A DNA stretch of 18,023 bases, taken from contig JAWKTT010000057.1 in the NCBI GenBank assembly GCA_041398965.1, forward strand, positions 1 through 18,023. Reading direction: 5' to 3'. Source of the stretch: JAWKTT01 sp041398965. GTDB lineage: Bacteria > Planctomycetota > Planctomycetia > Planctomycetales > Planctomycetaceae. The first letter of the stretch is position 1; each line of letters opens with the position of its first letter. The notes under the pieces are model-generated. The model was given only the letters and a program-made list of their open reading frames with translations. It made no database searches and was not told where the DNA came from. The position numbers and the translations under genes are program-made. Of the stretch, positions 7,523 through 15,394 are shown in pieces.

Positions 7523-8088
7523 GTCGAAAATTGAATCCACGGGTCGCGGTCTATGCCGGGAGTTTTGACCCGGTCACTGTCGGGCATCTGGACATCGTTC
7601 GACGGGGAGCCGCGATTTTCGATCAGGTAACGGTTGCCATCGGGATCAATCCTGACAAGCAGCCGCTTTTTTCGTTGACGGAACGTCGCCAAATGATGGA
7701 AGAGGTCTTTGCGGACATTCCAAACGTTCGGGTCGACTGGTTTGAAGGTCTGACTGTTGATTTTGTCCAACAGCAAGGGGCCGCGGTCATGTTGCGTGGG
7801 GTCCGGACGGTTTCGGATATGGAATCGGAGTTCAACATGGCTTTGGCGAACCACTCGCTTTCCCCCGAGATCGAAACGGTCTTTCTGATGGCGAGCGACC
7901 GATTCTCTCATGTTTCGAGCACGTTGATTAAACAGATCGCCCAGTTGGGGGGGGAGGCCAGTGCCGACCGTCTGCGGCAGTTTGTGCCGGTTCCTGTCAT
8001 CCGACCACTGTTGGAGAAGTGTGCAGTCCGCGAAAATCGCCGGTCAGAGGAAATCTCCCTCGACTCCCCCTCGGAACATTTGCCATAA
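7519..8088 (+). CDS. coaD: Phosphopantetheine adenylyltransferase
   Basis: CoaD transfers AMP from ATP to 4'-phosphopantetheine, giving dephospho-CoA, the penultimate step of coenzyme A synthesis in the cytosol. The protein shows the nucleotidyltransferase motif GSFDPVTVGHLDI (residues 14-26, with T-x-G-H), NPDKQPLFSLTERRQMM, LRGVRTVSDMESEFNMALAN, ETVFLMASDRFSHVSSTLIKQIAQLGG and the C-terminal VP-x-VIRPLLEK. The start at 7519 is set by a strong ribosome binding site, AGGAGG at 7509-7514, four bases upstream, and by the natural N-terminus; a longer in-frame extension to 7324 overlaps the CYTH gene and is rejected. At 189 residues it is longer than the usual 160-170, because of a charged tail of about 25 residues after the last conserved motif. 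Confidence 0.96.
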   Translation: MSRKLNPRVAVYAGSFDPVTVGHLDIVRRGAAIFDQVTVAIGINPDKQPLFSLTERRQMMEEVFADIPNVRVDWFEGLTVDFVQQQGAAVMLRGVRTVSDMESEFNMALANHSLSPEIETVFLMASDRFSHVSSTLIKQIAQLGGEASADRLRQFVPVPVIRPLLEKCAVRENRRSEEISLDSPSEHLP

Positions 8089-8171
8089 GGGGGTTGCGGT
8101 TCAGGACGACAGGCAGGATTGAGGCTGTCGACGGGGACCGTAAGGTTTCCCGTGACGGAAGGACCCGACGG

Positions 8172-8456
8172 ATGCGATTCATTGCCCTCTTCGTGCTACT
8201 TGGAGTGAGTCCCTGGTTATGTGGTTGCTCAGCCACCAAAGGGGGACTCGGATCGCTTTCGAGTAATCTCCTGGGTGGAAACAACGGTTACTCCGACCCG
8301 ACGATTGAAGAATCGTCGGACCCCTGGATCGCGGAAACGGCTAAGGAGGGACGCCCCAACATGGAACGGGAGAAGTCTGCGGAAGCTGCATGGTTTCGCA
8401 ATCTGATGCTGTCCCCCAAGGCCCAGGAGATTGAAGCCAACGTCGGCTTTGAATGA
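8172..8456 (+). CDS. Small lipoprotein of unknown function
   Basis: This 94-residue protein begins MRFIALFVLLGVSPWLCGC, a short lipoprotein-type signal with a plausible lipobox LCG-C, so the mature N-terminus would be Cys19. The rest is polar, with SSDPWIAETAKEGRP and a C-terminal helix, AAWFRNLMLSPKAQEIEANVGFE. That last motif looks familiar from small conserved planctomycete proteins, but I cannot name the family. The start at 8172 is supported by AAGGA at 8159-8163, eight bases upstream. An in-frame upstream extension to 8019 overlaps coaD and is rejected. It sits 83 bases after coaD on the same strand and might be co-transcribed. Confidence 0.75.
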   Translation: MRFIALFVLLGVSPWLCGCSATKGGLGSLSSNLLGGNNGYSDPTIEESSDPWIAETAKEGRPNMEREKSAEAAWFRNLMLSPKAQEIEANVGFE

Positions 8457-8495
8457 TCCGTTTCGACTGGAACATCCGGTTTAGCCCCAATCTTT

Positions 8496-8517
8496 GGCAG
8501 CCTGTTCCTTGGCTGCC
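8496..8517. terminator. Possible weak terminator hairpin after the lipoprotein gene
   Basis: GGCAGCC at 8496-8502 pairs with GGCTGCC at 8511-8517 across an 8-base loop, 40 bases after the lipoprotein stop codon. It is followed only by TGTTGAT, without a real U-tract, so termination is uncertain. Confidence 0.35.
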
Positions 8518-8529
8518 TGTTGATCAACG

Positions 8530-8619
8530 CAAGTCAGGCTGGAGAGTCTGACTTGGTGCCGTTTGATGTCTCGGCAAGAAAGCGTACGCGATGCTCGTGC
8601 CAGGCTGGGAAAGCTGACC
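8530..8619. repeat. Two related imperfect palindromes (CAGGCTGG type)
   Basis: CAAGTCAG at 8530-8537 pairs with CTGACTTG at 8548-8555 across a GCTGGAGAGT loop. A related unit, CAGGCTGGGAAAGCTGAC, lies at 8602-8619. Both share the core CAGGCTGG followed by A/G-rich bases and then CTGAC. I recognise this core as a common intergenic style in planctomycetes but cannot check copy number here. The rest of 8457-9069 contains no gene that I can support. Confidence 0.5.
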
Positions 8620-9069
8620 CACGGTCGTTTTTCAAGGGGTTGTTGAGTGTGGCGTCACCCCCCGGTCGCAACGAAGAGGCATCACCGAGTTCGTTTGTGT
8701 GCTTAAACATCACGTCCGGTGACGTGTGCAATCCCCACTCGGTGTTCGCTCCTCACACGGACTGACCCCGAGTTTCGGGACGCACGGTCCGCGTCACCGA
8801 TCCCCCTTGAATTCGCGACGAACCGTCCACTCTGTGGGCCAGATGATCCTGCAGAGTCCCCTGACACGCCACACATGAAGTCCGGGGCGATACGGGAGGG
8901 AGGGGGACACGGGGCGAAAATTCTGACGAAATCGCGACATGGGCTTGCAGACTCTGTATCATGAGGGCGACGGACTCGAAGTGAGGGTCGGTCGTTTCTG
9001 AACATTGGTCGGTTAGAAATCTCCGCCTGCTCAGGCAGGGGATGGACCGGATCCTGCGGGAGATGTGGT

Positions 9070-12000
9070 ATGGCATGCTCTGGATGTTTTGTTTCGTTCC
9101 GTCTTTCTCGACGGCTGCGAAAGATGCTCGGGTTGCTGATGGTGCTAGCCGCTCTACCCGCCAGTTCGATGACTCGTTCCGCCGCCGACGAGGTGACACC
9201 GAAGGCTGCTCAGCCGGTGAAGCAAGCTGTACCGGTTGTGAAAGTGGTTCCGCCTCGTGTGGTCCCCGGAGTACAGGCGGTTGCTGTGGATGCAGCCATC
9301 GAAGTGGTCGAGGTTGCTGTTGAAGCCAAAGAAGCTGAGCTGGAGTTAGCCAAGATCAAGAAGAAGCAAGCCGCGAACGGTCGCCGTCCGGGCACCTCGA
9401 CCGCTGCGGAGCCAGCAGAGGGGACCACGACCGACTCACCCGAGACAAAGAAGCCCGACGCTGAGACACCGGACATCTTGCTTGATCGGCTGGAGGTCAT
9501 CCACAAGGAGATCGCCCGAATGCAAGGGCTGCCGGCACCGGCTCGTCCCACAAAGGGGGTCGTGCTGATGGTCGACAACAGCCACTCGGGGGTCGCGAGC
9601 TACTACTCGAACGATCCGACACGATACGTCGTCACCCGACTGTGGGTTATCAATCTTGATGACGCTGAGTGTGAAGTGCGACCGCTCGAGATCGAAATGA
9701 TCGCCAACGGACAACGGCTGAGTGGCAAGGAACGTCATCCGTCTATTCAGAACGAGAGTGTCCCATTCAACGACAGCCAGCAGTCATTAAGCAACCTCAA
9801 AACCGAGGAACTGTTGAAGGTACCAGCCGGGGGATGTGCGTCGACATGGGTCGTCATCAGCAAGGTTCCGCTAGGGCCGTTCGTGCCGACGATGACATTG
9901 GAAGTCCCGATTGGGGACCAGAAGCAGTCGTTTGACCTCTCGACATTCGAGCGGGCGAGAATCGCGTTGTCGACCGAACGTATCGGCCCGAAGTCGGCAC
10001 TCGCACTCATCACGATTCAGGGAGAGATGAACACCATTTCAATCGGGAGAATGACCGACGAGGTCGAGTCCCTTTCGGGGCAAGGGGTCTCGCGCATCGT
10101 CATTCATGCAACCGATGCCGCCCCGAAGATGTCCAGCTACATGATCAACTGGTTCACTCAGTCACGAGCCATGAATCAAAACAATCGCCAGTTCAGTCAG
10201 ATGCCAGGTCTCTCAAATTCTGTGCGAGAGTTGCACGTCACGGGATTCAAAGGGGTCCCGAATCCCCTGCAAGGGATGACATCTCACGACTCGGCGATTG
10301 AGGCTGTCGCTGCGGCATTGCGGACCGCGTACGAAGTGCTCCCTCCTCAGCAAGTCTTAACAGCGATTCGCACGGGAGACGTCCGGACACGGGCTGCCGC
10401 ACTGGAACATGGCTCGCGACAACTCCCAGAAGAGGCGGTCCCATATCTGATCTCGCTGACGAGAGACGAAGACCCGACGATTCGCCGTTCGGCGATTGCG
10501 GCCCTCGTCAACTTCGGATCACCCGAAGTGGTGAACCATCTTGTACAAATCGCCGTTGAGGAACCGGAGCCGTATTCATCGACCGCGTTACGGAGTTTGG
10601 CCGGGTCGAGATTCCCGGTTGCACATGATGCCCTCACACAACTGCTCACTCAAAAGACCAAGGTTTCGCAAACGCGACTCATTTCGGTTCTGGGAGAGTA
10701 TCCACGCCCCCAATGGGCCGACACGGTGTACGAGTTCACAAAGTCGCCCGACAACGCGCTGCGACAGACGGCGACCGTCACACTCATCCGCATCGGACAT
10801 CCGCGTCTGGTCGAGGTATTGTCTGAGTCGTTGCGGAGCGATCAGTCGAGTCTCAACAACATCGCATTCAACCATTTGGCTTCACGAACTGACCGCGAAA
10901 GCGAAGAACTTGCCATTGAATACGCACTCAAACAACTGGAGAAGAGTCCACCAACCGGGATCACACAACAACTCATTCAGAGGACTCGTGACCAGCGATT
11001 CATCCCGCCGCTTCAGAAGCAATTGGACAATGACAACAACGATCGAACCAACGTCATTCAGTTGTTGATGCAGATCGGCGATGACGAAGTTGCTCGTGAC
11101 CTCGTCGCTCGTTTCCCCAAACTAAAGGACAACGAAAAATCTTCGGTCCTTGGGCAGATGCAGAGTGTACAACCCGACCTTGCTGTCAAATTAGCCAGGA
11201 TGTCGCTCGCGTCGTCGAACCATTCGGTATTGAATCAGTCGTGTAACATCCTCGCCATTTACGATGGGAGCAACGAGACCGTCGAACTGTTTCGGGCACT
11301 GCTCGCGAAGGGAGATAAGAACAACGCACACACATCAACAATTTGTAACGCCCTCGGCATGATCGGTTCGGATGCGGCGAAGAAAGTCCTCCTCGAACTA
11401 AAGAAAAGCGAAGACTCGAACACGCGAAACTATGCGACAAACGGGCTGAACAACATGCGAAATCTTCAGCCGGCGTTCAACTACCTCAACATGGCCAACT
11501 ACTATCTCAAGCAGGGAAATGATCTCAAGAACGCCGAGACACACTTGAAGTATGCCCTGAAGATGGACCCGGAAATGCCCGAGGCCTGGGCCATGCGGTC
11601 TCAGTTGAGGCTCCGTCAAAACAAACCAGACGAAGCGATCTCCGACGCGAAGAAGTCCATCGAACTGGACCCTGAGCCGGCAGAGCCCTACTCGTCGCTG
11701 GGACAAGCCTACTTCCAGAAAGAAAAGTACACCGACGCGATTCCTCCTTTGCGGAAGGCAATCGACAAAAACACCACCGAGCATCTCGTCGTCACGACGC
11801 TTGCCCTCGCCCTCGTCATGACAGACGAAGTCGACGAAGGTTTGAAAATCGCCATCAAGGATCAGGCGAAGAACAAGGATAACAACGTCTACAACTACAA
11901 TGTCGGCTGCGTCTTTGCTCGTGCCGCCGAGCGACGGAAGCCCATCGAACCGAACCCCAAGAACCCCGACGGCAAAGACCCCAAGGTGGCCGAGTGGCGA

Positions 12001-12330
12001 GGCAAAGCGATTAAGTTTGTCGAGAAGGCGGTCGAACAGGGCTTCACCGACTACAAGCACATTCAGAACGACCCCGATCTGAAGTCGCTGCACGATGACC
12101 CAGCTTTCCGCAAACTATCGAAACTCGACGAGCCACAGGAGGAAGACCCGATCCCAGGCACCGACCCCGCCGAGAAGGATGCCGCCGCCGAGATGGATGC
12201 CGCCGCCGCAGAGGAAGAGGCCCCCATCGAAAAGGCAAACGGCCCCGCACCGCGTCAACGTGCCGCCCCAGCCGTCCCAATCTTACAGCGACAGGTCATC
12301 ATCCAAGCCGAGGTTATTGAACTCAAGTAA
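9070..12330 (+). CDS. Large exported HEAT-repeat and TPR protein
   Basis: This 1086-residue protein starts with a basic region and a hydrophobic stretch, KMLGLLMVLAALPASS, then SAADE, consistent with a Sec signal. The start at 9070 follows GGGAG about seven bases upstream; ATG 9124 (MLGLLMV) is an alternative. Residues 40-130 are low-complexity (Val/Ala/Lys-rich, then Pro/Thr/Glu). A beta-rich domain at about 155-400 includes VVLMVDNSHSGVASYY and VTRLWVINLDDAECEV. HEAT-like repeats follow at about 430-790, for example AVPYLISLTRDEDPTIRR, then TPRs at about 798-905 (AETHLKYALKMDPEMPEAW, YSSLGQAYFQKEKYTDAI). After these comes a TPR-terminal motif, VEQGFTDYKHIQNDPDLK with LHDDPAFRKL. The tail is acidic and Ala-rich. 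It is probably a periplasmic scaffold; no catalytic motif is visible. It stands alone between long gaps. Confidence 0.9.
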   Translation: MACSGCFVSFRLSRRLRKMLGLLMVLAALPASSMTRSAADEVTPKAAQPVKQAVPVVKVVPPRVVPGVQAVAVDAAIEVVEVAVEAKEAELELAKIKKKQAANGRRPGTSTAAEPAEGTTTDSPETKKPDAETPDILLDRLEVIHKEIARMQGLPAPARPTKGVVLMVDNSHSGVASYYSNDPTRYVVTRLWVINLDDAECEVRPLEIEMIANGQRLSGKERHPSIQNESVPFNDSQQSLSNLKTEELLKVPAGGCASTWVVISKVPLGPFVPTMTLEVPIGDQKQSFDLSTFERARIALSTERIGPKSALALITIQGEMNTISIGRMTDEVESLSGQGVSRIVIHATDAAPKMSSYMINWFTQSRAMNQNNRQFSQMPGLSNSVRELHVTGFKGVPNPLQGMTSHDSAIEAVAAALRTAYEVLPPQQVLTAIRTGDVRTRAAALEHGSRQLPEEAVPYLISLTRDEDPTIRRSAIAALVNFGSPEVVNHLVQIAVEEPEPYSSTALRSLAGSRFPVAHDALTQLLTQKTKVSQTRLISVLGEYPRPQWADTVYEFTKSPDNALRQTATVTLIRIGHPRLVEVLSESLRSDQSSLNNIAFNHLASRTDRESEELAIEYALKQLEKSPPTGITQQLIQRTRDQRFIPPLQKQLDNDNNDRTNVIQLLMQIGDDEVARDLVARFPKLKDNEKSSVLGQMQSVQPDLAVKLARMSLASSNHSVLNQSCNILAIYDGSNETVELFRALLAKGDKNNAHTSTICNALGMIGSDAAKKVLLELKKSEDSNTRNYATNGLNNMRNLQPAFNYLNMANYYLKQGNDLKNAETHLKYALKMDPEMPEAWAMRSQLRLRQNKPDEAISDAKKSIELDPEPAEPYSSLGQAYFQKEKYTDAIPPLRKAIDKNTTEHLVVTTLALALVMTDEVDEGLKIAIKDQAKNKDNNVYNYNVGCVFARAAERRKPIEPNPKNPDGKDPKVAEWRGKAIKFVEKAVEQGFTDYKHIQNDPDLKSLHDDPAFRKLSKLDEPQEEDPIPGTDPAEKDAAAEMDAAAAEEEAPIEKANGPAPRQRAAPAVPILQRQVIIQAEVIELK

Positions 12331-12372
12331 GACCGCTTGTAGTTCGACTAGCTCATCGTGTCAGGCAAATGA

Positions 12373-12450
12373 TAGCGGTACGGCGCAAGCCCCCCGGTAG
12401 CGTGACAGATCGTGACTCACACTCACCGGGGGGCTTGCGCCCTACCGCTA
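12373..12450. repeat. Long imperfect palindrome between HEAT/TPR and aldo/keto reductase genes
   Basis: The 26-base arm at 12373-12398 is the reverse complement of 12425-12450 except for one mismatch (C at 12381 against C at 12442). The arms carry the core GGCGCAAGCCCCCCGG. The 26-base loop contains GTGAC twice. It starts 43 bases after the stop of the upstream gene and could act as a terminator-like hairpin. There is no U-tract, so a repeated intergenic element is the better description. I recognise the arm sequence as a frequent intergenic text in planctomycetes, from memory only. Confidence 0.85.
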
Positions 12451-12519
12451 AGTTGGGGGGCGTTCAAACTGACATTTAGAACGAGCCGAACCGTTTTGAT
12501 CCCCATTGCAGGACGTTTT

Positions 12520-13488
12520 ATGTATCAACGGGAAATCGGACAGACCGGGATCATGGTCTCGCCAGTCGCTATGGGTTGTTGGCCGATCGCCGGGATCACC
12601 AGTGTGGATGTCACGACCGAGAACTCGCTTGCCACATTACAGGCGGCTGTCGATGCTGGGATTAACTTCTTTGATACCGCCTTTTGTTATGGCTACGACG
12701 GCGAGAGCGAACAACTCATCGCACAGGCCCTCGGGCATCGACGCGATGAACTGGTGATCGCGACCAAGTGCGGAATTCATTACGGCCCTGATCGCAAACA
12801 AGTTCGCGATGCGCGTCCCGAGACCATTCGTCATCAGTGCGAGACCAGTCTTCGTCGTCTGCAAACCGACCGCATCGACCTGTACTACCTGCATGCTCCC
12901 GATCCACAAGTTCCTCTCGCCGAGTCGGCAGGGGCCATCCGCGAGTTGCTGGATGCCGGTCTCATCCGCAGTGCCGGAGTGTCCAACTTCCAACAGATCC
13001 CGCAGTACGAAGAGTTCCACGAGGTCTGCCCGATCTCGGCCGACCAGCCGCACTACAACATGTTGCAACGGGAGATCGAAGCGGAGCGTCTCCCGTGGTG
13101 CCGGGAGCACAACGTGTCGGCTATGGTCTATTGGCCGTTGATGAAAGGGTTTCTCGCTGGACAACTTCCACGAGATCATCAGTGGGACTCGCGTGATGGT
13201 CGGCAGAAGTATCCGATCTTCCAGGGAGAACAGTGGGACAAGAATCACGACTTCCTGAACTCGCTCCGTCCGATCGCAAAGGATGCGGGGATCACCCTGT
13301 CGCAGTTGGCCGTTGCTTGGGTCGTTTCTCGGCCCGGCATCACAGCCGCCCTTTGCGGAGCAAAACGTCCGGATCAGATCATCGAGACCGCACAGGCAAT
13401 GTCAGTGAAACTCAGCGATGCCGAACTTAAGGCCATCGACGCTGCCATTGCGAACCGGGGAGAGGTTTTGTCCCGCGCTGCGGTGTAG
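12520..13488 (+). CDS. Aldo/keto reductase
   Basis: This 322-residue NADPH-type oxidoreductase has a (beta/alpha)8 fold. The catalytic tetrad is visible: Asp52 and Tyr57 in NFFDTAFCYG, Lys83 in VIATKCG and His125 in DLYYLHAPD. SAGVSNF, ISADQPHYNML and the C-terminal nucleotide-binding stretch VVSRPGITAALCGAKRPDQI are also typical. The start at 12520 is set by AGGA at 12510-12513, six bases upstream, and by MYQREIGQTGIMVSPVAMG, the normal beginning of the family. An in-frame ATG at 12412 would run through the palindrome and is rejected. The substrate is not predictable; relatives reduce aldehydes or sugar-like carbonyls. The gene is monocistronic and converges with the minus-strand gene that follows. 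Confidence 0.95.
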   Translation: MYQREIGQTGIMVSPVAMGCWPIAGITSVDVTTENSLATLQAAVDAGINFFDTAFCYGYDGESEQLIAQALGHRRDELVIATKCGIHYGPDRKQVRDARPETIRHQCETSLRRLQTDRIDLYYLHAPDPQVPLAESAGAIRELLDAGLIRSAGVSNFQQIPQYEEFHEVCPISADQPHYNMLQREIEAERLPWCREHNVSAMVYWPLMKGFLAGQLPRDHQWDSRDGRQKYPIFQGEQWDKNHDFLNSLRPIAKDAGITLSQLAVAWVVSRPGITAALCGAKRPDQIIETAQAMSVKLSDAELKAIDAAIANRGEVLSRAAV

Positions 13489-13556
13489 TGGACAAACGAT
13501 TGCGACATCGTCGTTTCATCGCACAAGGGGAACAGGCTGTTACAGGCGTATTCTCT

Positions 13557-13578
13557 GGATTGTGATCCATGACAATCC
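13557..13578. repeat. Small hairpin between convergent genes
   Basis: GGATTGT at 13557-13563 pairs with ACAATCC at 13572-13578 across an 8-base loop. It lies between the ends of two convergent genes, where a bidirectional terminator would be useful, but neither side has a clear U-tract. Confidence 0.35.
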
Positions 13579-13659
13579 CCCCGATGCCCCATTGAAAAAC
13601 CCTATCAAACAGGGACGTCGCCAGCCAATCCCGATCGGAACGAGATTTGGCGATGAGGG

Positions 13660-14126
13660 TTACGTCTGCACGTCTTGCAGGGCTGAAATGCTGACAACTT
13701 GATCGCGGTTGGCGCAAACTCGTTTTCTGTTGACGCTAATGCCATGCTTTCGAAGAGTCGAGCACGCTGGGGATTCCTTGTCGTCGTGCTGTCCCGCAGG
13801 TCGTGGACATCAGCCTCTTCAAGCACGAAATAGCGCTCGTCGGACGCGACGAATCTCCCGATGTAGACATAGGGAGACGCCATATCCAACACGACAACCT
13901 GCTCCAGATACTGAGTCTCCACCGGCTTCGCATCTCCTTGTAACCAAGAAACCAAATCGTCTGCATCGGCGGTCGGCTGGTTGACTATGAACGACCATTC
14001 TTCGACTCTCGCCAGACTCTTGCGTCGTTCCCTATCTCCGAACTTGGTGTCAGCCAACACTCTGCTGATCCAACGCAGGAGTGAATTCAGTTTGCTGGAA
14101 TTGGCGAGAGAATCTTCTTCGACCAA
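13660..14126 (-). pseudogene. C-terminal part of a frameshifted exported protein
   Basis: In one frame this segment encodes RVEEWSFIVNQPTADADD, QYLEQVVVLDMASPYVYIGR and YFVLEEADVHDLRDSTTT. There the frame turns into unrelated sequence and runs on to 13605. In the frame one base away, starting near 13779, the reading continues naturally as KESPACSTLRKHGISVNRKR and VVSISALQDVQT, ending at a TAA at 13662-13660. Restoring one base, probably an A in ACGACAAGG, would join the two halves. No good start codon exists: the frame begins at a TTG inside the end of the upstream ORF. It therefore looks like the C-terminal domain of the protein encoded at 14087-14962, separated from it by a second single-base loss. 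The domain is unknown to me by name. Confidence 0.65.
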
Positions 14127-14962
14127 GCAATGAGCGTCCTTCGTAACAGGACAGCAGTTTGAGCGTCCACCTCCTTTTGAGTACTGCTCAGTGGGAGTTG
14201 AACCAGTCGGTCAGTCGAGAGCCGTTGAATCATGACTTCTTCCGACGCGGTCGCCTGAATGAGACGATTAAGCGACATCAGGCGATCGTCGTCGAGTTCC
14301 TCCTGAGGAACCGATTTGCTGGGGTCATCAGGGTCGACATGAAGGCGTCCGCTGACCACTCCCGAGGGGCTCTTCGTCAATCGCTCCCGCTCTGCACGAA
14401 TTGCAAGGTACGACTCGGAGACCGAGTTCTTGTGAGCGTTTCGTCTTTGATCGTCGTCGCGGGCGACTTCGTTGACAAGTTGAGGGGAGACATCCAAAGA
14501 GTCCCAGCGATTTGAATTTTCCCGACGAATCGTGCGTTGCAGGAGCAGATCTTCCTGACGGTCACGATCGGTCCAGAGGTTAAGTTGAGCGGCACGAATC
14601 ATCGCGACATCCCCATCAGCCACTTGGAACGGGCCTTCGAGGTCGAGCGTCGCCTTCTCGCCGTTCAACGAACGCACTGTCACGGCCGCAACCGGAATCA
14701 CCTCTTCTCCGACACGTCTGAGCACCAGCAACTGATGCCCGACCTTCAACCCGTGCCCATACCCCATGTTAAGGTGAGCCGAGTGGTTCCCCGCATCGGT
14801 AATCGTGCCAAACACATAGGTTTTCTGAGTAATTCGGTGCCCGCGCCAAACGGCCGACCGCTCAGCACGTGCTGACGCCGAGGGCAACAACAAGGCGATA
14901 AAGAGGAGACAGCCTGTCAGCCGGTTTTTTGACATGGTGGTTCGGACACAAGAACAAGACAT
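14087..14962 (-). CDS. Exported protein of unknown function, N-terminal part of a probably frameshifted gene
   Basis: The 291-residue frame begins MSCSCVRTTMSKNRLTG; ATG 14935 (MSKNRLTG) gives a cleaner signal peptide, with CLLFIALLLPSASARAE as hydrophobic core and cleavage region. A small beta domain follows at about 45-120 (YVFGTITDAGNHSAHLNMGY, GLKVGHQLLVLRRVGEEVIP, VRSLNGEKATLDLEGPF), resembling a barrel-like stress or outer-membrane-associated module. A charged helical region follows from AQLNLWTDRDRQEDLL to the end. The frame stops at a TGA just after LIAWSKKILSPIPAN. The frame one base back continues as SSKLNSLLRWISRVLADTKF into the 13660-14126 segment, so the gene was probably about 434 codons. 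No ribosome binding site is obvious at either start. Confidence 0.7.
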   Translation of the reverse strand: MSCSCVRTTMSKNRLTGCLLFIALLLPSASARAERSAVWRGHRITQKTYVFGTITDAGNHSAHLNMGYGHGLKVGHQLLVLRRVGEEVIPVAAVTVRSLNGEKATLDLEGPFQVADGDVAMIRAAQLNLWTDRDRQEDLLLQRTIRRENSNRWDSLDVSPQLVNEVARDDDQRRNAHKNSVSESYLAIRAERERLTKSPSGVVSGRLHVDPDDPSKSVPQEELDDDRLMSLNRLIQATASEEVMIQRLSTDRLVQLPLSSTQKEVDAQTAVLLRRTLIAWSKKILSPIPAN

Positions 14963-15394
14963 GTGGTGAATCCCGGATAAGGTAGAGGTGTCCCTTCATT
15001 GGACCCGATCCGAGCAAGAATCTCAACAACTCTCTGCCGATTTCAACAGACTCTCCGCGACGACGTTCCAGTCGTAACGGTCAGGCGATGCAAGACATCG
15101 CAGTCTGTTCGAGACATTGGATCTCGTGAGACAGAGTTCCCTGTCCATCGAAATGTCACGCGACGTGAAGATCAATAACATCCGTTGAACGAAGAATGGT
15201 GCCCGTTTCCCTCTTCGCAATCGACCAAACTTTCACTTGCCGAACAGTTCGCAGAACCAGACCCGCTGATGGATTTTTTCTGGCGATATGGGACGCTCCC
15301 TCTTGCAGACGGCCCTTGGGGGGTTCACACTGTGGGATCGCAATTCCTGTACTTCGACTGGACCATCTTTCGTTTCCCAACCCAGAGTTGTCGC
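14963..15394. other. Divergent intergenic region
   Basis: This stretch lies between the starts of the minus-strand exported protein and the DUF1080 gene, so it should carry both promoters, but I cannot pick boxes with confidence. GCGATG and CATCGC near 15085-15101 form a 6-bp hairpin, and ACGAC/GTCGT a 5-bp one at about 15059-15077. The plus-strand frame of the DUF1080 protein is open back to 15185, so part of this region could be coding if an upstream start is used. Confidence 0.35.

Noticed and set aside
11398..12093. 231-codon open frame on the minus strand
   Set aside because: It is antisense to the clear TPR region of the HEAT/TPR gene; its regular Leu/Val-rich look comes from the reverse complement of the repeats.
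12412..12519. In-frame N-terminal extension of the aldo/keto reductase
   Set aside because: It runs through the palindrome at 12373-12450 and has no ribosome binding site, while AGGA and a canonical N-terminus support 12520.
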